Both the position numbers and the translations under genes were made by a program. A stretch of 64,000 nucleotides of DNA, taken from Pseudomonadota bacterium (lineage in GTDB: Bacteria > Desulfobacterota > Syntrophorhabdia > Syntrophorhabdales > Syntrophorhabdaceae). The DNA lies in NCBI GenBank assembly GCA_026388315.1, contig JAPLKA010000118.1:1-64000 (forward strand). Direction: 5' to 3'. The notes under the pieces are model-generated. The model worked only from the letters and a program-made list of their open reading frames with translations. It was not told where the DNA came from and searched no databases. Positions 24,156-33,720 of this stretch are shown piece after piece; position 1 is the first letter of the stretch; each line of letters starts with the position of its first letter.

Positions 24156-27095
24156 TCAGCTATCGAGGACCTCTCTTGCTTTCTGCAATAACTCGCCCGG
24201 CGACAGAGGTTTCTGAACAAAGGCAAAATCCTTTGTCTGTATGCCTTTATCGAGAATGATATCTCTTGTGTAGCCGCTGATAAAAATCACCTTTATATCG
24301 GGTTTTATTTTGACGATTTCATCATATGTCTCTCTCCCGTTCTTCCCGGGCATAACGGAATCGAGAATTACAAGATTGATCTCCTTATTCTCTTGAAATC
24401 TTTGTATTGCATCTGCACCGTCTACAGCCTCAATCATCTTATAGCCGCAGAGGCTGAAGATCTCGACGACAAACTGCCTTACATTTTCATTATCTTCTGC
24501 AATAAGGATGGTCTCTTCCCCTGTCCTGAAATCACACGGAGGGGCCTGTTCTTCAGCGGCCTCTTCCCTTATTGCCGGGAGGTAAATGCGAAAGACTGTA
24601 CCGACATTCAATTCGCTATACACATTAATATAGCCGCCATGCTGTTTTACGATCCCGTAAACCGTTGAAAGACCGAGGCCTGTTCCTTTTCCAACCTCCT
24701 TGGTAGTGAAAAAGGGGTCAAATATCTTTTCCCTGGTTGTTTCGTCCATCCCCATGCCCGTATCGGAGACGGATAAGAGCGCATACTGTCCAGGTTCACC
24801 GAAGCCGTGAGCCTGCCTGAATTCATGGTCCAGTATTATTCGTTTTGTCTCTACACTTAATACGCCGCCCTTCTTCATGGCGTCTCTGGCGTTAGTTGCA
24901 AGGTTGAATAATATCTGGTCAACTTGGGTAGCATCTGCCATTATCGTTATGGCATCAGGGGTAAGGCTGACCTTCAATGCAATATCTTCTGTAAGCAGCC
25001 GCTTCAGCAGTTTTTCTGTCCCCCCTATGACGGTATTGATATTAACCGGCCGCAGGGTTATCGGTTGCTGTCTGCTGAAGGTCAGAAGGCTCTGAGTCAG
25101 GCTGGATGCCTTCTGCGATGCTGAGAGCATCTGGTCCACATATATCCGCAAAGGATTATTTTTATCCATCTTCATCTGCAGGAGGCTTCCGTATCCCGTG
25201 AGGACCGTCAGTATATTGTTGAAGTCATGGGCAATACCGCCTGCAAGCTGGCCTATGGCTTCCACCTTCTGGGCTTGGCGGAGCTGGGACTCCAGCACCC
25301 TTTCGTGTGTAATGTCGACAAAGGTTCCGGAAATGGCTTTGCTTCCATTATATTGCATGGAGCCACCGAAAACCCGTACCATAACCACCTGACCACTCTT
25401 TCTGACGACTCTTAAATCGTATTCGATGGACACATCCTCCCCGTTCATGCGCTTTCCTACATTCTCCGCTACCTTCGTTTTGTCATCCGGATGGATTATA
25501 TCCATATAGGGCAGGGTATCGATAATCTCATCATATGTATATCCGGTCATGTCGCAGAAACGCTGATTTACATACCGGAAGGTACCGCCCTGTATGATGT
25601 AAAACCCTACCAGGGCGCTCTCTACAACGCTGCGGTATTTTGCCTCTGATTCAAGGAGCGCCTGCTCAGCCCGTTTATGTTTTGTAATGTCCAGCAATGT
25701 CCCTATTACAGCAGGCTGTCCCCGGTACATGGTGCGCGAACCGTAAACCTCAACATATTTTATTTCCCGGTTTTTTGTGCGTATCCTGAATTCGAAGTGA
25801 AGGGACTTAACTTCTCCCGATATTCTCTTGCGCAGATTCTCGTCCATCACCGGCAAGTCATCGGGCAAAATCACGTCCTTCGGCCCTACTTTGTCGATCA
25901 TTTCATCAATGCCGTACCCGTGTATCTCAGCGAACCTTGAATTGACATATTTAAACAGGTTATCCTGCACGAGGTAGATTCCTGCAATCGATTTTTCGGA
26001 AAGATCCCTGAATTTACTCTCCGATTCCCTAAGGGCTTCCGCTGCCTGCTTTCTCTCGGTAATATCTTTTGCGGTGCCTTCATAGCAAAGCAAAGTGCCG
26101 TTCGCATCCGTCACGGCACGGGCGTTGATTGAAATCCACATCTTTTTGCCGTCCTTGCGGTACTGCTGGGCTTGAAAGCCTTCAATACTGCCCTGGGCGT
26201 TGAGGATCTCCATGAATCTGTCCCGGTCTTCAGAGTCGACATATAACTGCTTTTTGATGTCGGTGATGCTTGCCATGAACTCTTCCACCGAATAAAAACC
26301 GTGCATCCTGGCGTGTGCAGAGTTGGCGTTCAAAAGGGTCCCTTCAGGGGTGCTCTGGAATATCCCCATAGTAGAATTATCAAAGATGCTCCGATACTTC
26401 TCTTCACTCTTCCGCAATTCCTCTTCTGCCTGCCTTCGTATCGATATCTCTTTTTCCAGCAGCAGATTGTTTGCCTTCATTTCATGAAAAGAATTTACTA
26501 TCTTTTTCTGGAGGCCGTTCAAAGAGAGGACGAGGGGCGCCACGTACATGAGGAAGCAGGCAACTTGGAGAATCCAGTTTGCAGGTGCCAAAAGGTATGC
26601 GGCCGTATCAGGCCTTGTCGTAATAGCGCCCGTGTAAATCCCTGACCCGACGAGGATCACTGTAAGGATACTGGCACCCAAGGCAATCATCCCGACCTTT
26701 ACTCCGAGGAAGATGCCTGCGAAGGTGCAGAGGATAACAAGATGAACAACACCGGTACCTGCAAGCCCCAGGGTATAGAGTGACTGAAGGGCAACTGCAT
26801 AGACAAAGAGGGATATCAGTAAAAATACCAGAAGAACCGGTATCCGTCTGCGGAGGATAAATGTTCCCACGGCTGACAGGTAAACTGCTATATGAAAAAG
26901 GAAGGCGGGATACCAGCCGTGCTGGACGACAGACCGGTAAAGGGATGCAGCCAGAGCGATACCTCCGAGAGAAAGGATAATAGGAAACATAATGTCAAAG
27001 AGACGGGCCAGAATAAGGTATATATCCTGCCGTGGGTTTTCAAAGTCAGCCTTATCGTTGGAGGCGTTTCCTGAATGATTCTCATTTGTGTTCAT
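24156..27095 (-). CDS. Multi-PAS hybrid sensor histidine kinase
   Basis: A 979-residue membrane kinase. About six transmembrane helices fill residues 25-210; three PAS/PAC modules follow (about 235-355, 360-480, 485-605); the phospho-acceptor His is in [14 protein letters not shown]; the ATPase domain has [17 protein letters not shown] and [11 protein letters not shown]; a C-terminal receiver has its Asp in [10 protein letters not shown]. The start at 27095 follows GGAGAGGTTTACC. No partner regulator is adjacent. Phosphorelay to an unlinked protein is likely. The signal is unknown. Confidence 0.94.
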   Translation of the reverse strand: MNTNENHSGNASNDKADFENPRQDIYLILARLFDIMFPIILSLGGIALAASLYRSVVQHGWYPAFLFHIAVYLSAVGTFILRRRIPVLLVFLLISLFVYAVALQSLYTLGLAGTGVVHLVILCTFAGIFLGVKVGMIALGASILTVILVGSGIYTGAITTRPDTAAYLLAPANWILQVACFLMYVAPLVLSLNGLQKKIVNSFHEMKANNLLLEKEISIRRQAEEELRKSEEKYRSIFDNSTMGIFQSTPEGTLLNANSAHARMHGFYSVEEFMASITDIKKQLYVDSEDRDRFMEILNAQGSIEGFQAQQYRKDGKKMWISINARAVTDANGTLLCYEGTAKDITERKQAAEALRESESKFRDLSEKSIAGIYLVQDNLFKYVNSRFAEIHGYGIDEMIDKVGPKDVILPDDLPVMDENLRKRISGEVKSLHFEFRIRTKNREIKYVEVYGSRTMYRGQPAVIGTLLDITKHKRAEQALLESEAKYRSVVESALVGFYIIQGGTFRYVNQRFCDMTGYTYDEIIDTLPYMDIIHPDDKTKVAENVGKRMNGEDVSIEYDLRVVRKSGQVVMVRVFGGSMQYNGSKAISGTFVDITHERVLESQLRQAQKVEAIGQLAGGIAHDFNNILTVLTGYGSLLQMKMDKNNPLRIYVDQMLSASQKASSLTQSLLTFSRQQPITLRPVNINTVIGGTEKLLKRLLTEDIALKVSLTPDAITIMADATQVDQILFNLATNARDAMKKGGVLSVETKRIILDHEFRQAHGFGEPGQYALLSVSDTGMGMDETTREKIFDPFFTTKEVGKGTGLGLSTVYGIVKQHGGYINVYSELNVGTVFRIYLPAIREEAAEEQAPPCDFRTGEETILIAEDNENVRQFVVEIFSLCGYKMIEAVDGADAIQRFQENKEINLVILDSVMPGKNGRETYDEIVKIKPDIKVIFISGYTRDIILDKGIQTKDFAFVQKPLSPGELLQKAREVLDS

Positions 27096-27397
27096 GGTAA
27101 ACCTCTCCATAGCAATGATATTGTATACCGTTAGAGGTCATTGTTTCCGTGTTGTGTGTTATAAACAGGCGGGGGATTAAAAACGCGCAGATTCTGATAA
27201 TCCGAATACTTACCGTTAATTCCCCCCCTGAACAGTTTTATTTTTTACTGCAATTCCTGATATTTTGCAAGCCTTATATTTCTCAATGGTGAAACCCGTG
27301 GCCGGTGCGGTTTTCAGCTTTGTGAGCGGAACACAAACCTGTACCATATACTTAAAATGGCTTTAAATCGATAACCAAAGTTATTATAATAGTTTCC
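27096..27397. other. Divergent intergenic region
   Basis: Between the hybrid kinase and the radical SAM gene. It contains a long imperfect inverted repeat (GGCGGGGGATTAA near 27170 and TTAATTCCCCCCC near 27220). No gene or known riboswitch was recognised. Confidence 0.5.
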
Positions 27398-28318
27398 ATG
27401 AATGACCCCCTGTTGCTTCTTGAAAAGTGTGCATTATGCCCGAGGGAATGTGGTGTGAACAGGCTCAATGGCGAAAAAGGGTTCTGCGGCATCGGCAATG
27501 AAATTATTATTGCACACTACGGCGCCCACTTCGGTGAGGAAACACCCATCTCCGGCACAAGAGGTTCTGGAACTATATTTTTTGCCTCGTGTAATTTGCG
27601 ATGTATCTACTGCCAGAATTACCAGATAAGTCACAGGAGGTCAGGTGAAAGCTTTACCGTTCAAGGACTTGTGGAAATATTCTTCCAGCTCAAACAGCAG
27701 GGTTGTCATAACATAAACCTTGTGAGCCCTGTGCCGTATATCCCCTTTATTGCGCTTGCAATAGACCAGGCAATAAAAGAAAGAATAGGAATCCCCTTTA
27801 TTTATAATACGAATGCCTATGAGCATGTCCATGCCTTGCGGGTGCTCGACGGGCTCATCGATATATACCTGCCTGATTTCAAGTACTGGAGCGCTTATAT
27901 CGCGGAAAAGCTTTCTCATGTCCCGCGCGATAAAGGTTACCCTGGGCATGCAAAATGGGCAATATCAGAGATGAAAAGACAGGTAGGCGATCTGGTGGTA
28001 GAAGATGGGGTTGCAAAAAAGGGTATCCTCATAAGGCACCTTGTCCTCCCCGGGAATCTGGCCGGTTCACGACATATTATCGGGTGGATTAAGGAACATC
28101 TTGGTATTGGAACATTCATAAGCCTCATGTCGCAGTATTATCCGGTGTATAAAGCTGCTTCGTATCCAATATTAAACAGGAAAATCCGGTATGACGAATA
28201 CAATGATCTGGTAACATTTCTTTCAGAGAATGGTTTTGAAAACGTTTTTATTCAGGAACTGGAAAGTGCACCGCTCCTTGTACCGGATTTTGAAGAGGAA
28301 GAACCGTTTAAACGCTAA
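27398..28318 (+). CDS. Radical SAM protein, PflX type
   Basis: A 306-residue radical S-adenosylmethionine enzyme. The cluster motif CNLRCIYC is at about 67-74 and the N terminus has four more Cys (CALCPREC, GFCGIG) typical of the PflX/COG1313 group. LVSPVPYIPF and YLPDFKYW follow. PflX proteins resemble activases of glycyl-radical enzymes, but their substrate is unknown, and no glycyl-radical enzyme gene is in the window. Confidence 0.9.
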   Translation: MNDPLLLLEKCALCPRECGVNRLNGEKGFCGIGNEIIIAHYGAHFGEETPISGTRGSGTIFFASCNLRCIYCQNYQISHRRSGESFTVQGLVEIFFQLKQQGCHNINLVSPVPYIPFIALAIDQAIKERIGIPFIYNTNAYEHVHALRVLDGLIDIYLPDFKYWSAYIAEKLSHVPRDKGYPGHAKWAISEMKRQVGDLVVEDGVAKKGILIRHLVLPGNLAGSRHIIGWIKEHLGIGTFISLMSQYYPVYKAASYPILNRKIRYDEYNDLVTFLSENGFENVFIQELESAPLLVPDFEEEEPFKR

Positions 28319-28349
28319 GGCAATGTCAAAGGACATATGAAAAACTTTT

Positions 28350-28594
28350 TTTATTCAGCCGCAGACAAGATCGGACAAAAGCCGGACAGTATTTTATATC
28401 GGTTGCCGACTCGGCACCCGATATACTCCATGCCCTTCGGGCAGAGTAAAAATTTAATATATTCGCCCGTAAGGTTGGATACTCTACGCCCCTGGGCGTG
28501 AGAGTATTTGCCGCGCCAATGTCGGCGTGGCAAATAAACATAATTCTTTTGTCTGCTTTTGTCCGCCTTTGTCGAGCGTGAGCGGGCGGCAAAA
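28350..28594 (+). repeat. Structured repeat family R2, copy 2
   Basis: About 245 bases. Ends share the inverted 11-mer CGGACAAAAGC. The long hairpin TATATCGG-t-TGCC-gactc-GGCA-c-CCGATATA is at 28395-28425. The third hairpin is TATTTGCCGCGCC-aatgtc-GGCGTGGCAAATA, a 13-bp stem with one G.T pair whose sequence differs from copy 1 while pairing is kept. This copy has an extra hairpin, ACTCTACGCCC-ct-GGGCGTgAGAGT. The gap 28319-28651 holds nothing else. Confidence 0.85.
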
Positions 28595-28651
28595 TAAAAA
28601 TTTTCGATTTAGAGGTTTTGACAAAATGAACGTTAAAAAAAGGAGGAAATT

Positions 28652-29134
28652 ATGGAATTAAAGACAGTAAAAATTGACATCCCGGAAGGGTTGAACATCA
28701 TCATCGGTCAATCCCATTTCGTGAAGACCGTGGAGGACATGTATGAGATCCTTGTGGGCTCATCGCCTTCCCTGAAATTCGGCATTGCATTTTCAGAGGC
28801 AAGCGGCCCCTGCCTCGTGCGGTATGAAGGGAATGACGAAGCCCTCATGAAACTCGCATCCGAGACATCCTTTGCCCTTTCCTGCGGCCACACATTCGTT
28901 ATTTTTATGAAAGACGGGTTTCCCATAAACGTCCTGAACGCCATCAAGGTTTGTCAGGAAGTATGCCATGTAATCTGCGCAACAGCAAATCTTCTTCAGG
29001 TCGTTGTTGCCGAGACGGAACAGGGCAGGGGCATCATGGGTATTATTGACGGTTCCAGGCCAAAAGGTATCGAGGGCGAAGAGGACAAAACGCAGAGGAA
29101 GGAACTCCTCCGCAAATTCCGGTATAAACTATAG
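28652..29134 (+). CDS. Adenosine-specific kinase family protein
   Basis: A 160-residue protein matching the adenosine-specific kinase family (DUF355/COG1839) over its full length, with FGIAFSEASGPCLVRYEGND, the SCGHTFVIFMKDG segment and GIMGIIDGSRP. The family was named from an archaeal protein that binds adenosine and ATP; the role in bacteria is not settled. AAAAGGAGGAAATT precedes ATG 28652. It follows an R2 repeat. Confidence 0.88.
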   Translation: MELKTVKIDIPEGLNIIIGQSHFVKTVEDMYEILVGSSPSLKFGIAFSEASGPCLVRYEGNDEALMKLASETSFALSCGHTFVIFMKDGFPINVLNAIKVCQEVCHVICATANLLQVVVAETEQGRGIMGIIDGSRPKGIEGEEDKTQRKELLRKFRYKL

Positions 29135-29175
29135 TCAGTTGTTCAATGTTCTGTGCTAATGTCTTTAAGTATTAC

Positions 29176-29196
29176 ACTTTGAACCTTGAACTTTGA
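29176..29196. repeat. 7-base periodic tract (R3)
   Basis: ACTTTGA ACCTTGA ACTTTGA, part of a looser tract beginning near 29135 between the adenosine-specific kinase and TIM-barrel genes. Confidence 0.7.
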
Positions 29197-29224
29197 ATAA
29201 ATAAAAGATACATTAAAGTTTGCC

Positions 29225-29998
29225 ATGGACAATCGAAAATTACCCATATTTATTAATGTTCCTTACAGGCTTGTAGAGGCCAACATCGAGCGAGTTGCGG
29301 GTCTCGGCGTTGGGGTTGAGGTATATGCGGAAAATAATATCCTCGATGAGTTGGACATGGGTGACGTCAAAGAACTGGGTAAAAAACTCCGGGATAGCGG
29401 CATTATCTGCACTGCCCACGCCCCATTTATGGATTTGAGTCCCGGCGGATATGATCGGAAGATCAGGACCCTCTCAAAAGATAAGATAAAAAGGGCCGTG
29501 GAGATGGCCCATCGCCTTAATGCAATAAGTGTTGTGTGCCATCCCGGATACAACAAGTGGTTTTATGACGGAAATGAGCAGTTGTGGCTTGATAACAGCG
29601 TCGAGACGTGGACCGAGGTTCTCAGTGAGGCAAAGGGCGGCCCGCTCGTCTTGCTTGAGAACATCTTTGAAGAAACACCCGCTACGCTGATAGCCCTTTT
29701 AGGTTATTTTAAGGATAAAGACCTTTATTTTTGCTTCGATTCGGGCCACTTTAATCTCTTTTCCACGACTCCCCTCGAAGCATGGTTTATCCCCCTTAAG
29801 AATCGTATCAGAGAGATGCATCTCCACGACAACCACGGAAAATCCGACGAGCATCTTCCTATAGGCTGGGGCACATTTCCTTTCCGGGAACTGAAGGCAT
29901 TCATTGCGCAATTAACCGGCATTATCTATACATCAGAATTCCATAGTGAAGCCCATGCGATAGAGAGTATAAAAACATTACAAGAATTCATATCATAA
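29225..29998 (+). CDS. TIM-barrel sugar isomerase/endonuclease IV-like protein
   Basis: A 257-residue xylose-isomerase-like TIM barrel. Probable metal ligands are the His in VVCHPGYN, the Glu in VLLENIFEE, the Asp-His of CFDSGHFN, the His in HLHDNHG and the Glu in TSEFHSE. Members isomerise sugars or repair abasic sites; the set of ligands does not decide which. It converges with the next gene and overlaps it by 11 bases. Confidence 0.82.
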   Translation: MDNRKLPIFINVPYRLVEANIERVAGLGVGVEVYAENNILDELDMGDVKELGKKLRDSGIICTAHAPFMDLSPGGYDRKIRTLSKDKIKRAVEMAHRLNAISVVCHPGYNKWFYDGNEQLWLDNSVETWTEVLSEAKGGPLVLLENIFEETPATLIALLGYFKDKDLYFCFDSGHFNLFSTTPLEAWFIPLKNRIREMHLHDNHGKSDEHLPIGWGTFPFRELKAFIAQLTGIIYTSEFHSEAHAIESIKTLQEFIS

Positions 29999-30755
29999 TA
30001 TGGCATGCAGGTTCCAATGCTCTCAGCACTATTAAACCGGCCTTATCTGCCATATACTCTTTTAATGGCTGGTCAACGACCTTCCTGTATCGTTCAAGGG
30101 CTGAGGCGTGCCTCAAAAAGATTTCATCGTTGTCTGCTTTTATGATAATGCCTGCATGAGAGACATCCAGGCCTGGTAATTCCGAGTATATCCCCGCATA
30201 ATCTCCTGTCCTCATTGCGGCAAGAGTAGAAGAATTCATGTTATCCGCGGGGATATATGCAATCTTTCGCTCGCGGGGAATGATACCTTGCAAAAAGCAT
30301 GTCCCATCTTCTTTTGTATTGAGAATCTTTTTCGCCTTCTTTGTTCTGTTGCCGCCAATCTCTCCTGTTACATCACGGATATTTGCCCTGCTGAACTCTG
30401 CCCAGTCCGTAAAAAAATGGTTTCTTTTCCTGTAATCAACATCTCCGGATTGATACCTCACCTTTTTCAGACTCTCTTTGAATTCATCAAAGGAACCCGA
30501 CAATCTCATAGCCTCCACATAATCGATGAAGGTAAAACAGTCCATCCCGCAAAGGTTTATGACGCATATCTCCTGCTCGTCAATACTGCCGGTTAACGTG
30601 GATTCGAGATATGGGGTGTTCAAAAAATGCTGTGAGATGAAACCTATACGTTCGCCGGGGTTGCTCAAATGCGAGGCAGTGCTCATGATGTGTTCAAGGT
30701 CACTCTTTGACCACCTGCCAAGGGCAATCATTTCCTTTTCTGTCTTCACTTTCAT
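29988..30755 (-). CDS. DUF1460 amidase-like protein
   Basis: A 255-residue protein of the DUF1460 family, an NlpC/P60-like fold annotated as N-acetylmuramoyl-L-alanine amidase-like. The probable nucleophile is a Cys in LCGMDCFTFIDY; NHFFTDW and VSHAGIII supply the His side of the active site. No signal peptide is visible, whereas many relatives are exported. Peptidoglycan or a muropeptide is the expected substrate. Confidence 0.85.
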   Translation of the reverse strand: MKVKTEKEMIALGRWSKSDLEHIMSTASHLSNPGERIGFISQHFLNTPYLESTLTGSIDEQEICVINLCGMDCFTFIDYVEAMRLSGSFDEFKESLKKVRYQSGDVDYRKRNHFFTDWAEFSRANIRDVTGEIGGNRTKKAKKILNTKEDGTCFLQGIIPRERKIAYIPADNMNSSTLAAMRTGDYAGIYSELPGLDVSHAGIIIKADNDEIFLRHASALERYRKVVDQPLKEYMADKAGLIVLRALEPACHIMI

Positions 30756-30961
30756 AAACTTACTTATCCCGTTTATCGGGGTTACGTAGTATAAGCATTT
30801 ACCCTGTATATTGTAAAACCAATTTTCGCAGAAGTGGTAAACCCTCAGTCTTGTGAAATATTTTCCAGTCTAATAACTGAAGGATTACCAAAAGTGCATG
30901 TATTTCCTTGACTTACTCTCTATGGTTGGGATAACATGTCAAGAATTTTTGGAGATAACCT

Positions 30962-31342
30962 ATGAGAAAAAAACCATACATTGTTGTAGTATGCTGTCTG
31001 GTGTTTTTTGGTTTTTTCCTCTTGAGCAATTTCGCATCAGCACAGAAAAAACCGGCCGAACCCACTATGCTTACGCTTGAAGGCGCAAAGCTGCCCCCTG
31101 TACCCTTTTCTCATACCACTCACGTTGAAAAGGGAAAGATTGAGTGTGTGACCTGCCACCACAAGGATAAAGACGCAAAGGAACCACAGGCTTGCGGAAC
31201 GTGCCATCTCCTTAAAGAGGTAAAAGACAATGCAGCTCCTGCAAAGGATGCTTTCCATAAAAACTGCCAGACATGCCACAAGGAAAACGTAGCGAAAGGT
31301 AAGGTTGCCCCTGTAAAGTGTAATGAGTGTCATAAAAAATAA
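30962..31342 (+). CDS. Periplasmic tetrahaem cytochrome c3-like protein
   Basis: A 126-residue protein with a signal peptide (likely cut after FASA) and four haem sites: CVTCH followed by a second His, CGTCH, CQTCH and CNECH. FSHTTHVEKG before the first haem supplies an axial His as in class III cytochromes. It carries electrons in the periplasm. Its 3' end overlaps the resB gene by 20 bases, linking it to the maturation genes. Confidence 0.92.
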   Translation: MRKKPYIVVVCCLVFFGFFLLSNFASAQKKPAEPTMLTLEGAKLPPVPFSHTTHVEKGKIECVTCHHKDKDAKEPQACGTCHLLKEVKDNAAPAKDAFHKNCQTCHKENVAKGKVAPVKCNECHKK

Positions 31343-32594
31343 CATTTATAAGTTTTTATCTTCCCTGAGCCTTACAATATTTCTACTATGTTTTATCGCT
31401 TTTGGTTCAATATTCGGGACTGTTATAAAGCAAAAAGCAGACGTGGAAGAGTATCTTTCCATATACTCAGATACCACATATACGATCATTAAATATCTTG
31501 GTTTTGACGATGTATACCACTCACCCTGGTTCATCGCCGCAATCGTGCTCTTCGCCATCAACCTCACTCTGTGTACATATGGGAGGTTTGCCAGACTCAT
31601 AAAGACAGAAGGCAAGGTGGATTTGCCCGATGAAAGCGAGCTTTCCGACATGTCCATGGTCTTCCATGTTGGAAATAATGAGAGAGAAAACACCATCGCT
31701 TCAATCAAAAAAGGATATCAGACTATTTATGAGGGGGAAGAGGGGGTTGTGTTACAAAAGGGTGTTATTTCAAGATACGGTGTGTACATAATACACGGGA
31801 GCATCCTCATTATTCTTATAGGGAGCCTCATCGGCATGCTCTTTGGGTATAAAGGGTTTATGACCCTAAGAAAAGGCGAAACGAAGGATCAGCTTATCCT
31901 GAGAGGTACGCCCCTAAAAGAGGTGCCCCTTGGATTTTCACTGAAATGCAAGGACTTCCAGGTAAGTTTTTATCCGGGCGGTGAGCCCAAAGATTATGTG
32001 AGCAAGGTTGAAGTATTGGATAACGGCAGGGTAGTGATGGAAAGGGATATAAGGGTAAACAGTCCACTTTCATACAAGGGTATTAACGTTTACCAGGCAA
32101 GCTACGGCGCTTCCCCATCATTTTTATTCACGATTGCCGGGGAACATGTTACTTTAAGTGAGCGGGAAACCTATGAAAAAGACGGTCTTGTCATGATGAT
32201 AGCACGTTCTGAAAGCGCTATTCACAACTTCGGGCCCGGTGTACTCGTTGCCTATTTAGACCAGGGTGAGCCAAAGGCTGTATGGTTCCTGAAAGACGTG
32301 GAACGGCTAAAGGAACAAAAAATTCAGGGTGTAAATATAAAACTCGAAGATATTAAAGAGGATTTTTACACCGGACTTGAAATAGCGAAAGATCCCGGGG
32401 TATGGGTGGTCTGGACAGGTTTTGCGCTCATACTCTTTGGACTTTATGCGAATTTTTTTGTCTATTACAGGAGAATCTACATGCGGAATATCCCTGACGG
32501 CCTGATTGTCGCGGGCATTGCGTTCAAGAACAGGGAAGGGTTTAAAGAGGAGTTCGAAAAGTTGAAAAGGAAGGTCTCCGGCAATGGATCATAA
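31323..32594 (+). CDS. resB: Cytochrome c biogenesis protein ResB
   Basis: A 423-residue System II protein. Three N-terminal helices begin at LSLTIFLLCFIAFGSIFGT, a large periplasmic beta-rich domain follows, and a fourth helix (VVWTGFALILFGLYANFFV) lies near the end. ResB works with CcsA to carry haem across the membrane and attach it to CXXCH sites. ATG 31323 lies inside the cytochrome gene; the next gene overlaps by 11 bases. Confidence 0.92.
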   Translation: MSVIKNNIYKFLSSLSLTIFLLCFIAFGSIFGTVIKQKADVEEYLSIYSDTTYTIIKYLGFDDVYHSPWFIAAIVLFAINLTLCTYGRFARLIKTEGKVDLPDESELSDMSMVFHVGNNERENTIASIKKGYQTIYEGEEGVVLQKGVISRYGVYIIHGSILIILIGSLIGMLFGYKGFMTLRKGETKDQLILRGTPLKEVPLGFSLKCKDFQVSFYPGGEPKDYVSKVEVLDNGRVVMERDIRVNSPLSYKGINVYQASYGASPSFLFTIAGEHVTLSERETYEKDGLVMMIARSESAIHNFGPGVLVAYLDQGEPKAVWFLKDVERLKEQKIQGVNIKLEDIKEDFYTGLEIAKDPGVWVVWTGFALILFGLYANFFVYYRRIYMRNIPDGLIVAGIAFKNREGFKEEFEKLKRKVSGNGS

Positions 32595-33393
32595 AATCCT
32601 CGGTGTTGTTACATTGCTTTACCTTTCAATTTTCTTTCTTCACGTCCTTCATTTTGCCGTGAAAAAGGAAAAGATACTCTCCTTTATGTGGATTCTGCTT
32701 TACATCACGCTTGGATTACATGCGACAGGACTCATAGCCCGCTGGGTTGAATCCTACAGGCTTGGCATAGGACATGCTCCCCTGTCTAACTTTTATGAAT
32801 CGCTCATCTTTTATGCATGGTGCATTGGCTTTGTACTTGTGATATTGAAGAAAAGACTGACATTCCCGATCATTACCATGATGGCGTCACTTATTGCCCT
32901 TGGTTTCATGAGCTATGCTTCTATCTCTTCGTCTGTGGAAAGGAAGATACAGCCCCTTATCCCTGCCCTGCAGAGCAACTGGCTTCATATTCATGTTATT
33001 ACCTGCTTTGTCGCCTATGCAGCCTTTGTTATATCCTTTATCTGCGGCCTTCTTTACCTCATCAAATGGAAAAACGTAGTACCGCCAAAAGAGATGCTTG
33101 AGGAGATAAACTACAGGAGTGTCATGGTAGGTTTCCCCATGCTGAGCGCAGGGATACTGACTGGCGCCGTATGGGCACATTACGCATGGGGTTCATACTG
33201 GAGTTGGGACCCCAAGGAGACGTGGTCGTTGATAACGTGGATTATCTATGCCCTTTTCCTCCATGCAAGGTTTGTAAGGGGCTGGAAGGGCAAAAGAATA
33301 GCATTTATTTCAATCATTGGATTTTTAAGTGTAATATTTACCTATTTTGGTGTAAATTTTATTCTTTCCGGGTTACATAGTTATGCAACATAA
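32584..33393 (+). CDS. ccsA: Cytochrome c biogenesis protein CcsA/ResC
   Basis: A 269-residue membrane protein with about eight helices and the haem-handling tryptophan-rich motif WGSYWSWDPKETWS. Conserved His are present, including those in WLHIHVIT and WAHYAWG. With ResB it forms the System II haem lyase. The cluster cytochrome c3-resB-ccsA looks like one transcription unit. Confidence 0.94.
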   Translation: MDHKILGVVTLLYLSIFFLHVLHFAVKKEKILSFMWILLYITLGLHATGLIARWVESYRLGIGHAPLSNFYESLIFYAWCIGFVLVILKKRLTFPIITMMASLIALGFMSYASISSSVERKIQPLIPALQSNWLHIHVITCFVAYAAFVISFICGLLYLIKWKNVVPPKEMLEEINYRSVMVGFPMLSAGILTGAVWAHYAWGSYWSWDPKETWSLITWIIYALFLHARFVRGWKGKRIAFISIIGFLSVIFTYFGVNFILSGLHSYAT

Positions 33394-33440
33394 AATAGCC
33401 GTTATGTATATGTAATAGAAAATTTATAGGAGGTAGTTTT

Positions 33441-33719
33441 ATGAACAAAATCGATATCATCAACAAGGTTGCAGAAGACATGAAGTTGAATCAGAAAGTG
33501 GCAAAAATAGCCGTTGACACAATTGTGGACACCATAAAAAAGGCGATTGTAAATAGCGAAAGGGTGGAAATCAGGGGGTTCGGCAGCTTTACGCTCAGGC
33601 AATACAAGGCCTACAAAGGAAGAAATCCCAAGACCGGTGAACTCGTGGATGTGCAGCCAAAAAAGCTTCCCTATTTCAAGGTCGGCAAAGAATTAAAAGA
33701 AATGATCTGGAAGGACTAA
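33441..33719 (+). CDS. HU/IHF family DNA-bending protein
   Basis: A 92-residue histone-like protein. The beta-arm reads RQYKAYKGRNPKTGE after RGFGSFTL, with the Pro that inserts into the minor groove. RNPKTGE is typical of the IHF/HU group; alpha-subunit-like IHF is the best guess. AGGAGG precedes ATG 33441. It is convergent with the deacetylase-family gene, 1 base apart. Confidence 0.93.
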   Translation: MNKIDIINKVAEDMKLNQKVAKIAVDTIVDTIKKAIVNSERVEIRGFGSFTLRQYKAYKGRNPKTGELVDVQPKKLPYFKVGKELKEMIWKD

Positions 33720-33720
33720 A

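Noticed and set aside
27096-27397. Cyclic-di-GMP or other riboswitch before the radical SAM gene
   Set aside because: There is an inverted repeat, but the conserved core bases of known classes were not found.
28326-28592. Minus-strand frames through R2 copy 2
   Set aside because: Same reason as for copy 1; copy 2 has an extra hairpin that changes the frame, so no shared protein is under selection.
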